Below are positions 49,617 through 58,158 of a stretch of DNA of 64,000 nucleotides, in pieces. The position numbers and the translations under genes were made by a program. The notes below the pieces were generated by a model. That model had not been told where the DNA came from and searched no databases. It saw nothing but the letters and a program-made list of their open reading frames with translations. Source of the stretch: Oligoflexia bacterium (GTDB taxonomy: Bacteria > Bdellovibrionota > UBA1018 > CAIPTA01); the NCBI GenBank assembly GCA_023954355.1, contig JAMLID010000009.1, positions 1-64,000 of the forward strand. Reading direction: 5' to 3'. Numbering within the stretch: the first letter of the stretch is position 1; each line of letters starts with the position of its first letter.

Positions 49617-50394
49617 GTTTATTTGTTTTAGATTTTAGTAAAATCCTAACTAATAAAAAGCCAGAACCTAAGAATAGGAAAATACTAATTAGTTGAGATG
49701 TAGATAGATAATTTTCTACAATGTATCCGCGGATTCCATCGCCTCGAAAGTATTCTAATATAAATCGTATAATAGAATATATGAATACGTACAGAACAGA
49801 CACCAGGCCATCAGTAGATTTTTTCTTATGAATTAAAATGAGAAATATAAATAAGAAAAACAATAAAAGGGACTCGTAAATTTGTGTAGGGTGTATGGGT
49901 AAGCCCCTATAAAAAAAGTCTACCTGATTCGAATTTAAGATAACTGCCCAAGGTAGATCGCAAGAATTTCCATGGCAACAACCAGCAAAGAAACAACCTA
50001 TTCTTCCAATGCTATGGCCAAGACATAGTGCCATAGCAAGTAAGTCTAAGTGTGCGCCTATTTTTAATCGTTTTTTTCGCAAGTAATAAAAAACAGAGAT
50101 TGAGCCGAAAATGAATCCACCTAAAAAGACTAATCCGCCATTCCAAACGAAGAATATCAATTTCGGATTTGCAGAAAAATAGGAAAAATTAGTAATAACA
50201 AACAAACACCTACCGCCGATTATTCCGCTAATAATAGCAATGAGAACCAAATCTACGACGTTTTTCCAAGAATATTTATCAGAATTTTTTGTATAAACTT
50301 TTAAAAAAACTAGGGCAGATAAATAAGATAGAGCCAGAAATAGGCCATAAGAATCAAGATCAATTCCAAATAGATTCAGTAAAACTGGCTTCAT
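49606..50394 (-). CDS. lgt: Phosphatidylglycerol-prolipoprotein diacylglyceryl transferase
   Basis: Lgt puts diacylglycerol on the lipobox Cys, the first step of lipoprotein maturation. The 262-residue protein has about seven membrane segments, the Lgt signature with Arg and Asn-free core GHSIGRIGCFFAGCCHG, and HPTQIYESLLLF. It overlaps lspA by four bases; the two act in sequence. The length is normal. Confidence 0.95.
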   Translation of the reverse strand: MKPVLLNLFGIDLDSYGLFLALSYLSALVFLKVYTKNSDKYSWKNVVDLVLIAIISGIIGGRCLFVITNFSYFSANPKLIFFVWNGGLVFLGGFIFGSISVFYYLRKKRLKIGAHLDLLAMALCLGHSIGRIGCFFAGCCHGNSCDLPWAVILNSNQVDFFYRGLPIHPTQIYESLLLFFLFIFLILIHKKKSTDGLVSVLYVFIYSIIRFILEYFRGDGIRGYIVENYLSTSQLISIFLFLGSGFLLVRILLKSKTNKPSS

Positions 50395-50879
50395 GTATTT
50401 TCAGTTCGTTCTAGAAATAAACTAATAAGTAAAAAAAGTACTCCAAAAGTAATAGCAGTATCTGCGAAATTAAAAGCAGGGAAATGAAATCCTGAATAGT
50501 GAAAATCTATGTAATCAATCACAAACCCGAATCGCATTCTGTCTATCAAGTTGCCAAATGCACCGCCAATTATTGACCCCAACCCATAGATATAAAACTT
50601 ATTCGATTCTTGAGCTTTGCTAAAAAGCGCAAACAAAATGATTAACACACAAAGAGGAATGCCTAGAAAAATAATGTCGCCAATAGTTCCATTAATATTG
50701 CTGAAATATCCAAAGATGGCACCAAAATTCCTTGTATAGGTAATTTGCAAAAAAGAACTAATGATATAGACATCATCGTCAATAGTTTTTTTTGTATAAG
50801 CAAAGAATTTAATTAACTGATCTAGAGAAACCAGAAATCCAACTAGCGCTATCAATATTAAGTATTTTCTTTTAATCAC
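50391..50879 (-). CDS. lspA: Lipoprotein signal peptidase
   Basis: LspA is the aspartyl protease that cuts prolipoproteins before the lipidated Cys. The 162-residue protein has four membrane segments and both catalytic blocks: GNLIDRMRFGFVIDYIDFH and FPAFNFADTAITFG. It precedes lgt on the same strand with a four-base overlap. Confidence 0.96.
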   Translation of the reverse strand: MIKRKYLILIALVGFLVSLDQLIKFFAYTKKTIDDDVYIISSFLQITYTRNFGAIFGYFSNINGTIGDIIFLGIPLCVLIILFALFSKAQESNKFYIYGLGSIIGGAFGNLIDRMRFGFVIDYIDFHYSGFHFPAFNFADTAITFGVLFLLISLFLERTENT

Positions 50880-50948
50880 TCAATACTAAATTAAACGAAT
50901 TTTTTGGACTCTCCAAGTCTTATTATGTGCTGTATTGTTTACAGTCTA

Positions 50949-52418
50949 TTAGTCATCTAAGTCTTGATAATCCTTTGCTGAAAGACCGTACTTTTCTAAT
51001 TTTCTAAGCAGTGTTTTTTTAGGAATATTTGCGTGTAAGGCCGTTTGATTAATTTTTCCATTAAAAACTTTTAAGGCACTCATAATGAAATGCTTCTCAA
51101 ACTCTTCTTTTTGAGTCTGAAAATCTAAGTGATTTAAATCGATCGCAAAGGTTAGCTCATCTTTACTACTTTCAGAGTCTTGATTGTCAGAAACATTGCC
51201 CAAATTTGAGTTGTCTCTTGAAACAGATGAACGAATTGCTCTTGAAAGGCCGCGTATAGAATCAGGAAGTGATGAGGTTGTTATCATATCACTAGATTCA
51301 ATAACAAATGCATGCTCAATGACGTTTTCTAATTCACGGATGTTTCCAGGCCAATTGTATTTTAATAGTAAGGCCTTTGCTTCATCAGATGTTACGGTAA
51401 TTTTCTGCCCGTATGTTTGATTAAATTTTTGTATGAAGTGATCAATCAAAGGATTGATATCATCTTTTCGTTCTCTCAAAGGAGGCAAGTAAATAGGTAG
51501 AACGTTTAATCTATAAAATAGATCTTCGCGGAATTCCCCTTTTTGAATCATTTCTTCTAAGTTTCTATTAGTTGCAGCAATGATTCTCACATTTACTTCG
51601 ACTTCTCTATTTGATCCAACAGGAGTAAACTTTTGCTCTTGTAGTGCGCGTAATAACTTAACCTGTAGTGTGTGAGAAATATCTCCTATTTCGTCTAAAA
51701 ATAAAGTTCCGCCATCTGCATATTGAAATTTTCCAATTTTTCTTGAGTCAGCCCCAGTAAAAGCACCTTTTTCATGTCCGAAAAATTCACTTTCGATAAG
51801 GTTTTCAGGTATAGCGCTACAGTTTATGGCAACAAATCTTTCTTCTTTTCTTAATCCATTCATGTGAATAGCTCTAGCGACTAGCTCTTTACCGGTACCA
51901 CTTTCTCCGCGGATTAATACTGAAGTATCCACTCGAGCTAGTTTATCGATAAACGAATACACTCGTTTCATTTCTTGAGAGCTACCCACTAAGCCTTTAT
52001 CTTCACCGGCTGTAACTACCGCAGCGGGTGCAGAAAGGCTGGCGGTTTTAACGAAAGAATGTGCTTTAAGTGCTTTATCAACGAGAGCGACAAGATCATC
52101 ACTCTTAATGGGTTTTTCAAGATAGTTATATGCACCAAGCCTAACAGCTTCTACGGCATCTTTTACATTAGAGTACGCTGTAAGCATTAATACAATAATA
52201 GAACTGTCGTAGGCTTTGATTTGTTTAAGGGCTTCGATACCAGATAACTTAGGCATGTTCACATCTAATAAAACAAGATCGAACTTACTGGCCATGACTT
52301 TATTAATAGCAACTTCGCCGTTTTCAGCTTCGTCTACGATATAGTTTCGTTCTTTAAATGCTGAGCTTACAGTTAATCTTAGTGCTTTGTCATCATCAAC
52401 AACTAATACTTTAAACAT
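50949..52418 (-). CDS. Sigma-54-dependent response regulator (NtrC family)
   Basis: The 489-residue protein has a receiver domain (KVLVVDDDK at 3-11, phospho-Asp52 in LDVNMP, Lys in LEKPIK). An AAA+ sigma-54 activation domain follows, with GESGTGKE, GAFTGAD (sigma-54 contact loop) and GGTLFLDEIGD. A C-terminal Fis-type helix-turn-helix ends the protein (QTALHANIPKKTLLRKLEKYG in part). I chose the ATG at 52418, behind GAGGTGTAG. The kinase gene ends eight bases upstream, so the pair is probably one operon and one phosphorelay. Targets are unknown. Confidence 0.93.
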   Translation of the reverse strand: MFKVLVVDDDKALRLTVSSAFKERNYIVDEAENGEVAINKVMASKFDLVLLDVNMPKLSGIEALKQIKAYDSSIIVLMLTAYSNVKDAVEAVRLGAYNYLEKPIKSDDLVALVDKALKAHSFVKTASLSAPAAVVTAGEDKGLVGSSQEMKRVYSFIDKLARVDTSVLIRGESGTGKELVARAIHMNGLRKEERFVAINCSAIPENLIESEFFGHEKGAFTGADSRKIGKFQYADGGTLFLDEIGDISHTLQVKLLRALQEQKFTPVGSNREVEVNVRIIAATNRNLEEMIQKGEFREDLFYRLNVLPIYLPPLRERKDDINPLIDHFIQKFNQTYGQKITVTSDEAKALLLKYNWPGNIRELENVIEHAFVIESSDMITTSSLPDSIRGLSRAIRSSVSRDNSNLGNVSDNQDSESSKDELTFAIDLNHLDFQTQKEEFEKHFIMSALKVFNGKINQTALHANIPKKTLLRKLEKYGLSAKDYQDLDD

Positions 52419-52426
52419 ACTACACC

Positions 52427-54319
52427 TCAAATTCTTTCTTCTTTTATAGGAAGTTTAATTGTGAATCTACTTCCTTTTCCTTTTTCAGAGATTGCTTCAA
52501 CCGATCCTTTATGTAGCTCTATGAAATATTTAGATAAGTATAATCCCAAGCCACTACCTTTTGTTTGATCACCAGGATGAGATTCGCCTCGATAAAATTT
52601 AGTAAAAAGCTGATCTAATTCTTTATTACTTAGTCCTGTTCCGTTATCACTTACCATAATTTCTACATAGTCTTTGACTTCTTTTGATTGAATAACAATA
52701 GTAGAGCCCTCAGGGCTGTACTTAATTGCATTATCTATCATATTCGAAACTACTTGGATAATTAGAGCCGCATCAAGTTTAATAGGAAAAAGAGGTTCGA
52801 GCTTTTGGATAATCTCAATTTTCTTTTTATCAGCTTGAAACGTTAGTTTATGAACACATTGCTCAATTATTTTATTGATGTCCTTAGATTTCTTATTAAT
52901 AGTTAATTGATTTGATTCTACCTTGGTTAAATTTAATATTTTTGAGATAAATTTATCTAAGTTTTCAGTAGATTGAATAATTTGTTGAATTTCTGATTGT
53001 TGCTCATCTGAGAGGTTTCCTTGACGAGCAATCATTTCAGCTAATCCTTGAATTCGAGCTACGGGTGTCTTTAGATCATGACTCATCAAAGATAAGAAGT
53101 TTCCCTTAAGTTCTTCTACTTGTATGAGCAAATCGTGCTTCTCTTGTACTTCCCATCTTTTTTTATACTCAAGAATAGCTCTGTAGGGAACAATTAGGTA
53201 ATAAGTGAAAAACATGGCTATAAAGGGGTGCGATAGGGGAAGCCAAACTCCTAATTGGAACAAAATCTGAGAAAAGCCAAAAAGACCAATAGAGAACAAC
53301 ACAAGAGCCATAACGCCCCTAGAAGGACTCATGCCAATAGCGATAAACGCTAGTGATAAAGCAAAAAGAAAAGTCACAATAGAGTCTGCTACTTTAGATG
53401 CTGCAATAATTCCTTGATCTTTGAGTATGGTGTCTAAGATAGAAGCGTGAACGAATAGCCTAGGGTTAGTATAAGTTACTCGAGAATAAGGAGTATATGC
53501 ATAATCGTTCATGGCATCTTTTCTGAGAGTTTCTACCAGAATGATTTTATCTTTAAGATCTAATTCTACTTTTCCATCTTTAACATCATCAAAGTAAATT
53601 ACAGGGAACTTGCTTTCACTCATCTTAGTAGAAAAAGGATAACGAATTAGTAAATGCCAAGAGTCGGCAGGAGAATAAAAGTACGACCCCTTTAGCTTTG
53701 AGGCTTCATTTAGTAATTCTTCTTTTGTTTTATGAGGATAAGCTAAAGTGTAATGTAAAGAAGGTTCTCCCAGTACGGTTAGTAGACCTCTTCTCATTAC
53801 TTTATCTTCACCAAACATTGTTCCATCTTTATGAAGAATTGCAGGTGCATGAGGTAGCAGGCTTAAGGGATAAGCAGATAAAACCTCTCCAGATAAATCA
53901 ACATCAGTACCCATTAGAATTTTGGTACCTTTTGATTCCGCATCTTTAGATAATTTTACAAATTCTTCCGCTACTTTAGGTTTGCTCTCTATTTCAGCAG
54001 AATCAAATTTATTGATATAAGCAATAGCAGAAGGACGCGATTTTAAAAGAACCTTTAGAGCGCTTAAGTGGCTTTCAATAGAATGAAACTCAGAAAACTC
54101 TGTTCTTTCTTTCCCAGGTTTTTCTCCTAAAGCTAAAACGACTATTCGATTGTCTAGCGCTTCGTCATTTTTCCAGCGCATGCGCAAATCATAAAGATAG
54201 GCTTCTACTCGGTATAAATCCGTGTTCATCGCCAGAATTGCGATAACCAAAGAAATACCAAGGCTGACGGCAACCTTAGATGCTGCTAATTTTTGAATAA
54301 ATTGCCTAAAAATAGCCAA
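52427..54319 (-). CDS. CHASE2-domain sensor histidine kinase
   Basis: The 630-residue protein has an N-terminal membrane segment (about 15-32) and a periplasmic CHASE2-like sensor (about 35-305, with YDLRMRWKNDEALDNRIVVLAL in part). A cluster of three membrane segments (about 312-380) follows, then a kinase core with His414 in LMSHDLKTPVARIQG, the N box MIDNAIKYSP, DNGTGLSN and GSGLGLYLSKYF. It is directly upstream of the NtrC-type regulator. CHASE2 ligands are generally unknown. Confidence 0.9.
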   Translation of the reverse strand: MAIFRQFIQKLAASKVAVSLGISLVIAILAMNTDLYRVEAYLYDLRMRWKNDEALDNRIVVLALGEKPGKERTEFSEFHSIESHLSALKVLLKSRPSAIAYINKFDSAEIESKPKVAEEFVKLSKDAESKGTKILMGTDVDLSGEVLSAYPLSLLPHAPAILHKDGTMFGEDKVMRRGLLTVLGEPSLHYTLAYPHKTKEELLNEASKLKGSYFYSPADSWHLLIRYPFSTKMSESKFPVIYFDDVKDGKVELDLKDKIILVETLRKDAMNDYAYTPYSRVTYTNPRLFVHASILDTILKDQGIIAASKVADSIVTFLFALSLAFIAIGMSPSRGVMALVLFSIGLFGFSQILFQLGVWLPLSHPFIAMFFTYYLIVPYRAILEYKKRWEVQEKHDLLIQVEELKGNFLSLMSHDLKTPVARIQGLAEMIARQGNLSDEQQSEIQQIIQSTENLDKFISKILNLTKVESNQLTINKKSKDINKIIEQCVHKLTFQADKKKIEIIQKLEPLFPIKLDAALIIQVVSNMIDNAIKYSPEGSTIVIQSKEVKDYVEIMVSDNGTGLSNKELDQLFTKFYRGESHPGDQTKGSGLGLYLSKYFIELHKGSVEAISEKGKGSRFTIKLPIKEERI

Positions 54320-54463
54320 AATTACCTCTTTATTTCCGGCGCATAGCGCAAGAAATAGGCCAGAAAGCAGAGCAATAATGTTTAATAATATTAATGTGTT
54401 TCATAGAAAAATGGAGAACGACTTTGAAAATAAATGTTAAACTTTTAGACAGGCGGAAAATCC

Positions 54464-55429
54464 ATGGACAAATTTACCAAGAATAATCCTCTCGTTGTTT
54501 TAAACATAGGGACTAAGATCTTAATTAAAGATGTTATGGATCAATATATGCGCTCTCTTGGTGAAGTTAAGACGTATTATTCGTCTAAATTGGCCAGTGC
54601 TATCGCTAGCTTTCATGAGAAAAGCCCCGATATTATTTTTTGTGAATATACTTTTCCTGAAGGTGGTGCCCTAGAGTTTGTAAGAGCCATCGGCGGATTA
54701 GATTACGCTTTAGGAAAATACTTTGTTCTTGCTGCGGACGAGTCAGATGAGAAAATGGAAAATTTAGCACTAGAACTTCAGGCGGATGAAATTTTAGTGA
54801 AGCCATTTTCAACTAGTGATGTGAGCTTAATAGTAGAGCGTTCTGTAGAGAAAAAGGCAGCGGTAAAGCCAGATTTAGCGGCTGCTCTTGGTCCTGCAAA
54901 ACAAGCATGGCTTGAGAATCGGCACCAAGAGGCTGAAGCCTTGTTTATGAATTTAATTAAAGAGCATTCAAGTGAATTGCCGGCTCTTTTTGTTGCAGCT
55001 GATTTTTTCTTAGCGAGAGGAAACTTTGAAAAAGTTAGAAATATTTGTGCATACTTATTATCTAAAATGCCTAATAGCGCTAAAGCGCTTTATTTAAGTG
55101 CCTTGGCGGCAAAGGGGCTAGGAGAATTTGAAACAGCATTAGAGCTCATGAAGAAAGCTTCTTCGTTTAGTCCTTTAAATTACTTAAGGGATAAAGAGTT
55201 AGCAGAAATTCATATTGGTTTGGCCGAAGAATCTATTTCAAATGCAATTAAGTACAATTCAGAGCAACCATCTTTAATCTTACTGAGAGCGCAATTTTAT
55301 ATTATCAGAAAAAACTATGGTGCTTTAATTAAATACTTAGAAAATAAGCGAGCATATTTGAAAGATAGTGATCTTAAAGAGGCAGAGTCTTTGCTTAGTT
55401 TTGCAAAAAAAATTACTGGCGTTCGCTGA
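54464..55429 (+). CDS. Pseudo-receiver domain fused to TPR repeats
   Basis: The 321-residue protein starts with a CheY-like fold (about 10-125), but key residues differ. The acidic pair is replaced by NIG, the phospho-Asp position is Glu61 (CEYTFP), and the Thr/Ser is Ala in LAADESDE, while the Lys remains (LVKPFS). It is therefore unlikely to be phosphorylated and may be locked in one state. The C-terminal half (about 145-310) consists of TPR-like helical hairpins (MPNSAKALYLSALAAKGLGE in part). It is divergent from the CHASE2 kinase, so a scaffold role near that system is possible. Confidence 0.75.
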   Translation: MDKFTKNNPLVVLNIGTKILIKDVMDQYMRSLGEVKTYYSSKLASAIASFHEKSPDIIFCEYTFPEGGALEFVRAIGGLDYALGKYFVLAADESDEKMENLALELQADEILVKPFSTSDVSLIVERSVEKKAAVKPDLAAALGPAKQAWLENRHQEAEALFMNLIKEHSSELPALFVAADFFLARGNFEKVRNICAYLLSKMPNSAKALYLSALAAKGLGEFETALELMKKASSFSPLNYLRDKELAEIHIGLAEESISNAIKYNSEQPSLILLRAQFYIIRKNYGALIKYLENKRAYLKDSDLKEAESLLSFAKKITGVR

Positions 55430-55582
55430 TACTAGGGTATGTATTTAATTTGTAAACTAATGTGAAATTCTTAAAAAACACCTGAGCTGCATTGCTCATT
55501 GTTAGAATAGAGTTCATTATCCGCGCCTTATCAGCTATTTTTTTAAGAGCTTCTCGCTATGATTCTAAATTGAATACACGCC

Positions 55583-56395
55583 TTATTTTATGTTTAAAAT
55601 TTTTCTAGCAGTTTCAGTAGATGCGATTTTTCTATTATGAATCTTTGCAAGCGCAACAGTTCTTTCAACAAGTTGTGCATTGCTTTTAGCTAAAACACCT
55701 TTTGTCCAATAAATATTATCTTCAAACCCAACACGTACATGGCCGCCAGTAATAATGGCTAGGCTAGACATGGGTAATTGATGTCTGCCAACACCAGCGA
55801 CAGCATGAGTAGCATTTAAAGGTAGTTTTGATCGCATAAATCCATAATTTTCTGTTGTGGCTGAGATTCCAGAATGTGTGCCGAAAACAAATTGAAAATG
55901 TGCTGGTGATAGCGATGGATGTTTATCTATAAAGCGAATTCCATACTCTAACATTCCTACGTCATAGACTTCGATTTCAGGTTTAATTTTATTTTTAATC
56001 ATTTCTTGAGCTAATGATTCAATATCTTTAGGAAGGTTTTCAAAAACTTCATCACCAAAATTGATAGAACCTACGTTTAAAGAGGCCATTTCTGGTTTTA
56101 GTTGTAGAGGGGCTAGTCTCTCTGAGATGGGCGTACCTACAGCCCCACCAGTAGAAAATTGAATAATAATATCACAATTTTTTTCTATTTCGCTTTTTAG
56201 TTTTTTAAATAAAGCAAGATCTTGGCTTGGGCTTTGATTCTCATCTCTTACATGTAAATGAACTACGGTTGCGCCTGCTTTTTGGCATTCTATGGTGGCT
56301 TTAACTTGCTCTTCTATAGTTACAGGTAGCGCAGGGTTTTGTGTTTTAGAAGTTTCAGCGCCTGTTATAGCAGCAGTTATTATTAAATCGTCCAT
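55583..56395 (-). CDS. kce: 3-keto-5-aminohexanoate cleavage enzyme
   Basis: Kce, a BKACE-family Zn enzyme, reacts 3-keto-5-aminohexanoate with acetyl-CoA to give acetoacetate and 3-aminobutyryl-CoA. The 270-residue TIM barrel has the metal pair VVHLHVRD (His46, His48) and the GGHVRVGFEDN segment. It is the last gene of the lysine operon, three bases after the VWA gene. The BKACE family has several substrates; the kdd-kamDE context makes this one very likely. A Kal (3-aminobutyryl-CoA ammonia-lyase) gene is not in the window. Confidence 0.93.
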   Translation of the reverse strand: MDDLIITAAITGAETSKTQNPALPVTIEEQVKATIECQKAGATVVHLHVRDENQSPSQDLALFKKLKSEIEKNCDIIIQFSTGGAVGTPISERLAPLQLKPEMASLNVGSINFGDEVFENLPKDIESLAQEMIKNKIKPEIEVYDVGMLEYGIRFIDKHPSLSPAHFQFVFGTHSGISATTENYGFMRSKLPLNATHAVAGVGRHQLPMSSLAIITGGHVRVGFEDNIYWTKGVLAKSNAQLVERTVALAKIHNRKIASTETARKILNIK

Positions 56396-56398
56396 GCT

Positions 56399-57301
56399 TT
56401 ACCTTACAAGATAGTTTGATAAAGTATAAAGAGATTTTGGTAGGTCTTCAATATTCATCGCGCGTAGAAATTTTCCTTTACCGGCATGGGCTAAATTTCT
56501 GCAAAATCTTGGAGAAGACCAGGTATTTCCCATTTGTATAATATGTAATCTAGGAAGTTTTTTTGCACTTGATTCGGGATTTTTGCCTGCAGTGTGCTTG
56601 CCATCAGTAATCAAAATACAAGAACGAGTAGAGCTAGTTGCTCTTTTAAGTTCTTTATTTGCTTTATCTAGCGCAGCTTCTATATTCGTTAATCCTCTAG
56701 TCGGGACCTCTAAAAACTTTTCAATAAAATCAATAATAGGTATTTTTTCACCAAATTTTTTAAGTATGGTAGCTTCACTGTTGAAAACGATCACAGAAAG
56801 ATTTTCTTCTGGAACTTGTAGACACAATACAGCAAGAGCAATAGCAGTAATAGCTAGTTTTTTTCCTGTCATCGACAGGCTTGTATCTATACAAATAACA
56901 ATGTCTATTTTTTTACTTTCTCTTTTTTCAATAATTAGAGAATCAATTTTTGGGTCATTATCTATAGTTTCTTCTAAATCTAATTCTCCGTCGGTGTCAG
57001 GTGTCCACTCGGTAAATTTATAAATGGTTGGCTTAGTGGTCGCGCCAATGATTTTTTGGGCTTTCAGTAAAATAGCTCGGGCAGCAGATTTTTTGATTTT
57101 TAGTTTTTCTTGTTTATTTTTAATTCTATTTCTTAATTCATGGTAGCGAATAGCGAATTCCCAATCTTTGGATTGTTCATTTTCAACGTATCCATCGCTA
57201 TTTTCACTTTGAACTTCTGGTCCAAACTTTTTGATATTTGGATCAAGGTAGTCTGAAGGTAGCTCAGTGCTTTCTAGTTCAATTAAATCTGTCTTTTTTT
57301 T
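56399..57301 (-). CDS. VWA-domain protein (MoxR partner), with no ordinary start codon
   Basis: The open frame from 57301 to the stop at 56399 codes for about 300 residues. After an N-terminal charged, coiled region, a von Willebrand A domain has a complete MIDAS: VICIDTSLSMTGKK (Asp139, Ser141, Ser143 counted from 57301), then GLTNIEAAL (Thr), then LITDGKHTAGK (Asp). An ATG at 56872 would delete most of the MIDAS and is not credible as the start. Between 57301 and that ATG there is no ATG, GTG or TTG in frame. The frame begins inside the 3' end of moxR, at an A10 run. It may be reached by -1 slippage, making a MoxR-VWA fusion, or the run length may be a sequence error. Confidence 0.8.
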   Translation of the reverse strand, partial: KKKTDLIELESTELPSDYLDPNIKKFGPEVQSENSDGYVENEQSKDWEFAIRYHELRNRIKNKQEKLKIKKSAARAILLKAQKIIGATTKPTIYKFTEWTPDTDGELDLEETIDNDPKIDSLIIEKRESKKIDIVICIDTSLSMTGKKLAITAIALAVLCLQVPEENLSVIVFNSEATILKKFGEKIPIIDFIEKFLEVPTRGLTNIEAALDKANKELKRATSSTRSCILITDGKHTAGKNPESSAKKLPRLHIIQMGNTWSSPRFCRNLAHAGKGKFLRAMNIEDLPKSLYTLSNYLVR

Positions 57302-58158
57302 TTAAAATTAGCGGTAAGTTCTTCTATGATTTTTTTAAAATCTTTTTCGTCATAATCTTCATTAAGCTCAACTCGATTTGGGAGAGCAATTGAGGTAGCT
57401 AAAAGAAAATTTTCGTAATTAGGGCCAAGACTATGGGCTATGTCGTAGATACTAATTGCAGCTCTAACGCTAGCACCTCTACGAAATTTAGATGAAGTTC
57501 TTGTTTGACGTACTATTTTAACACTCCAGTCTAGTAAGTCTTCATGTACTTTTTCAGTGTTTAGCGATCGTTCTTTTTCAACAATCTTCTTTTCTTCTTC
57601 TTCTGATTGGTATTCGATAGTTACTAGTTCAAATCTATCAAGGATAGCCTCACTTAGGTGGCTGGTGGCTATAAATTCTTTTGGGTTCTGAGTGGCGACT
57701 ACACAAAACCCTTTTTTAGCTAAAACAGAGCCAATTTTTGGAATTTCAACCCTTCTTTCATCTAGTGCAGGTAATAGAATGTTTTGTACGTTTTCAGGCA
57801 TTCTATTTAGTTCATTTATAAAAAGAATTCGTCCTTCTTTCATTGCGGTTAGTAGTGGGCCAGAGAAAAAAGAATCTTCGGTATAGCCAGATTTTAAAAT
57901 TTTAGGTGGGTCAAACCATCCGGTTAATTTATGTTCTGTGTATCTCGAATCACCATCAATTCGAATAAAGTCTCGTCCCATTTCTTTTGCTATAGAAGAA
58001 AGTAAAAAAGTTTTCCCTACACCTACGGGCCCTTGCAATAAGATGTTTTTATTACATAAAATACAATGAAAAATATTTTTAATTTCCTCTTCACGTCCGA
58101 CAAGAAAATTCTGTTCTTTTAATTTTTTTAAGACTGTATCAAATGATTTTTTACTCAC
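57283..58158 (-). CDS. MoxR-family AAA+ ATPase, candidate activase of lysine 5,6-aminomutase
   Basis: The 291-residue product has Walker A GPVGVGKT (43-50), a Walker B-type RILFINELNR, the sensor VVATQNPKEF, and the arginine-finger region SHLSEAILDRFELV. In MoxR proteins Walker B normally reads (hydrophobic)DE; here the Asp is Asn (codon AAT) while the Glu is kept. MoxR ATPases work with VWA partners as chaperones for cofactor-bearing enzymes, such as CbbQ-CbbO for Rubisco and NorQ-NorD for nitric-oxide reductase. This one overlaps kamE by eight bases and is followed by the VWA frame. Role in KamDE activation is inference. Confidence 0.88.
   Translation of the reverse strand: MSKKSFDTVLKKLKEQNFLVGREEEIKNIFHCILCNKNILLQGPVGVGKTFLLSSIAKEMGRDFIRIDGDSRYTEHKLTGWFDPPKILKSGYTEDSFFSGPLLTAMKEGRILFINELNRMPENVQNILLPALDERRVEIPKIGSVLAKKGFCVVATQNPKEFIATSHLSEAILDRFELVTIEYQSEEEEKKIVEKERSLNTEKVHEDLLDWSVKIVRQTRTSSKFRRGASVRAAISIYDIAHSLGPNYENFLLATSIALPNRVELNEDYDEKDFKKIIEELTANFKKKRQI

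Noticed and set aside
56399..56872. VWA protein starting at the ATG at 56872
   Set aside because: This start would remove the DxSxS part of the MIDAS, which is intact just upstream in the same frame.
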